Source of the DNA: an uncultured Eubacteriales bacterium
Lineage (GTDB): Bacteria; Bacillota; Clostridia; Oscillospirales; Acutalibacteraceae
Assembly: GCA_902462035.1 (NCBI GenBank)
Contig: CABQAC010000116.1
Location: 1-6,862, forward strand
Length of the DNA stretch: 6,862 nucleotides
Reading direction: 5' to 3'
This document shows positions 6,329 to 6,862 of the stretch, one piece after another (positions within the stretch are counted from its first letter, which is position 1; the number at the start of each line of letters is the position of its first letter). The notes beneath the pieces are model-generated. The model did no database searches, was not told the DNA's origin, and saw only the letters and a program-made list of their open reading frames with translations. A program made the position numbers and the translations under genes.

Positions 6329-6862
6329 ATGACAAAAAGAAAATTAGTAGGGTTATTGTTGGCAGTAGCGATGATAGCGGGGATTTTTGTTGGTTGTTCA
6401 GGCAATCAAAGCGTTTCATCTCAATCCCAGGCGGGACCATCGGAAGTTCAGAAACCACCTGTAGAAAAGAAAAAATTGTCGCTTATAACGGTCCCAGCCA
6501 GTGCGCCGTTCCCAGACGGCGTTACGGTTAACAACAGCGATATTCTGCAATTTATTGAAACAAAAACCGGTTATGACTTGGAATGGAAGCTTTTTAAAAC
6601 CGGGGAACCGGTGGACCAGCAGGCGAATATGCTGTTGGTTTCCGGGAACGCGCCGGATTTAATTCAGCTGAACCCTTCCCCTAGCATTGCAGGCTATGCC
6701 CGCGACGGAGGGCTTACCGATCTGACAAAGGCCTATGAAGAAAAAGGGGGCTGTCTGAAAGAATTTTATACGGACGAAATCCTTGATATGGGAAGAATTG
6801 ACGGAAAATTGTACGCACTCAGCCGATATACCGGCGGGTCTCCAATTGGAAGCATTGCAATC
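6329..6862 (+). CDS. Extracellular solute-binding lipoprotein of the ABC importer (partial, cut at right edge)
   Basis: The frame is open for 178 codons to the window end, so the C-terminus is missing; family members usually have 450-550 residues. The start M-T-K-R-K-L is followed by a hydrophobic stretch and a lipobox-like F-V-G-C with the lipidated Cys at 23. A Ser/Gln/Pro-rich linker (24-45) then leads to a family-1-type binding domain: L-S-L-I-T-V strand, F-I-E-T-K-T-G-Y helix end, and the motif N-M-L-L-V-S-G-N-A-P-D-L-I-Q typical of sugar-binding proteins. It would be anchored on the outer face of the membrane and deliver substrate to the two permeases. GGAGGG (6317-6322) lies 6 nt before the ATG. 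The 56-base gap after the permease gene contains no terminator, so it belongs to the same operon. The ligand is unknown. Confidence 0.92.
   Translation, partial: MTKRKLVGLLLAVAMIAGIFVGCSGNQSVSSQSQAGPSEVQKPPVEKKKLSLITVPASAPFPDGVTVNNSDILQFIETKTGYDLEWKLFKTGEPVDQQANMLLVSGNAPDLIQLNPSPSIAGYARDGGLTDLTKAYEEKGGCLKEFYTDEILDMGRIDGKLYALSRYTGGSPIGSIAI

Overview
The window looks like chromosomal DNA from a Gram-positive anaerobe of the Clostridia, probably an Oscillospiraceae/Ruminococcaceae-type gut or fermentative bacterium. This is inferred from the AAGGAGG-like ribosome sites, frequent GTG starts, near-consensus sigma-A promoters (TTGACA-17-TATAAT), many intrinsic terminators, an initiator tRNA with encoded CCA, and an LplB/YtcP-type ABC importer. 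I could not run a search, so the genus is open.

Left part (1-2220, GC-rich): after an unassigned stretch comes an SGNH/GDSL-type esterase (279-1262). It is followed by a small conserved protein of unknown function (1336-1575) and a compact SOS-response-associated peptidase of the YedK/HMCES family (1592-2158). These three genes lie head to tail with short gaps and end at a strong intrinsic terminator. The SRAP protein protects abasic sites in single-stranded DNA by covalent capture, so the small gene beside it is a candidate repair-associated protein.

Middle (2220-3820): a perfect promoter drives a leader of about 130 nt. A terminator-like hairpin sits just before the ribosome site of a multi-pass membrane protein of the LPG-synthase-TM/flippase-like family (2435-3544). 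The terminator of that gene overlaps its last codons. Next is an independent unit for initiator tRNA-fMet, with its own consensus promoter and terminator.

Right part (3820-6862, AT-richer): a promoter-leader-terminator element of about 110 bp is followed by an orphan excisionase-like HTH gene (3988-4164). Then comes a carbohydrate-type ABC importer: two overlapping permease genes (4435-5385, 5379-6272) and a lipoprotein substrate-binding protein cut by the window end (6329-6862). No ATPase gene is visible, which is normal for this subfamily, as it usually borrows a shared MsmX-like ATPase. The base composition changes close to the tRNA, and the excisionase-like gene sits just beyond it. That makes the tRNA a candidate edge of an acquired segment, though no integrase or att repeat is seen.

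Nothing here is proven to be a new system. The best leads are the promoter-leader-terminator element at 3835-3945, the leader of the flippase-like gene, and the small protein paired with SRAP.
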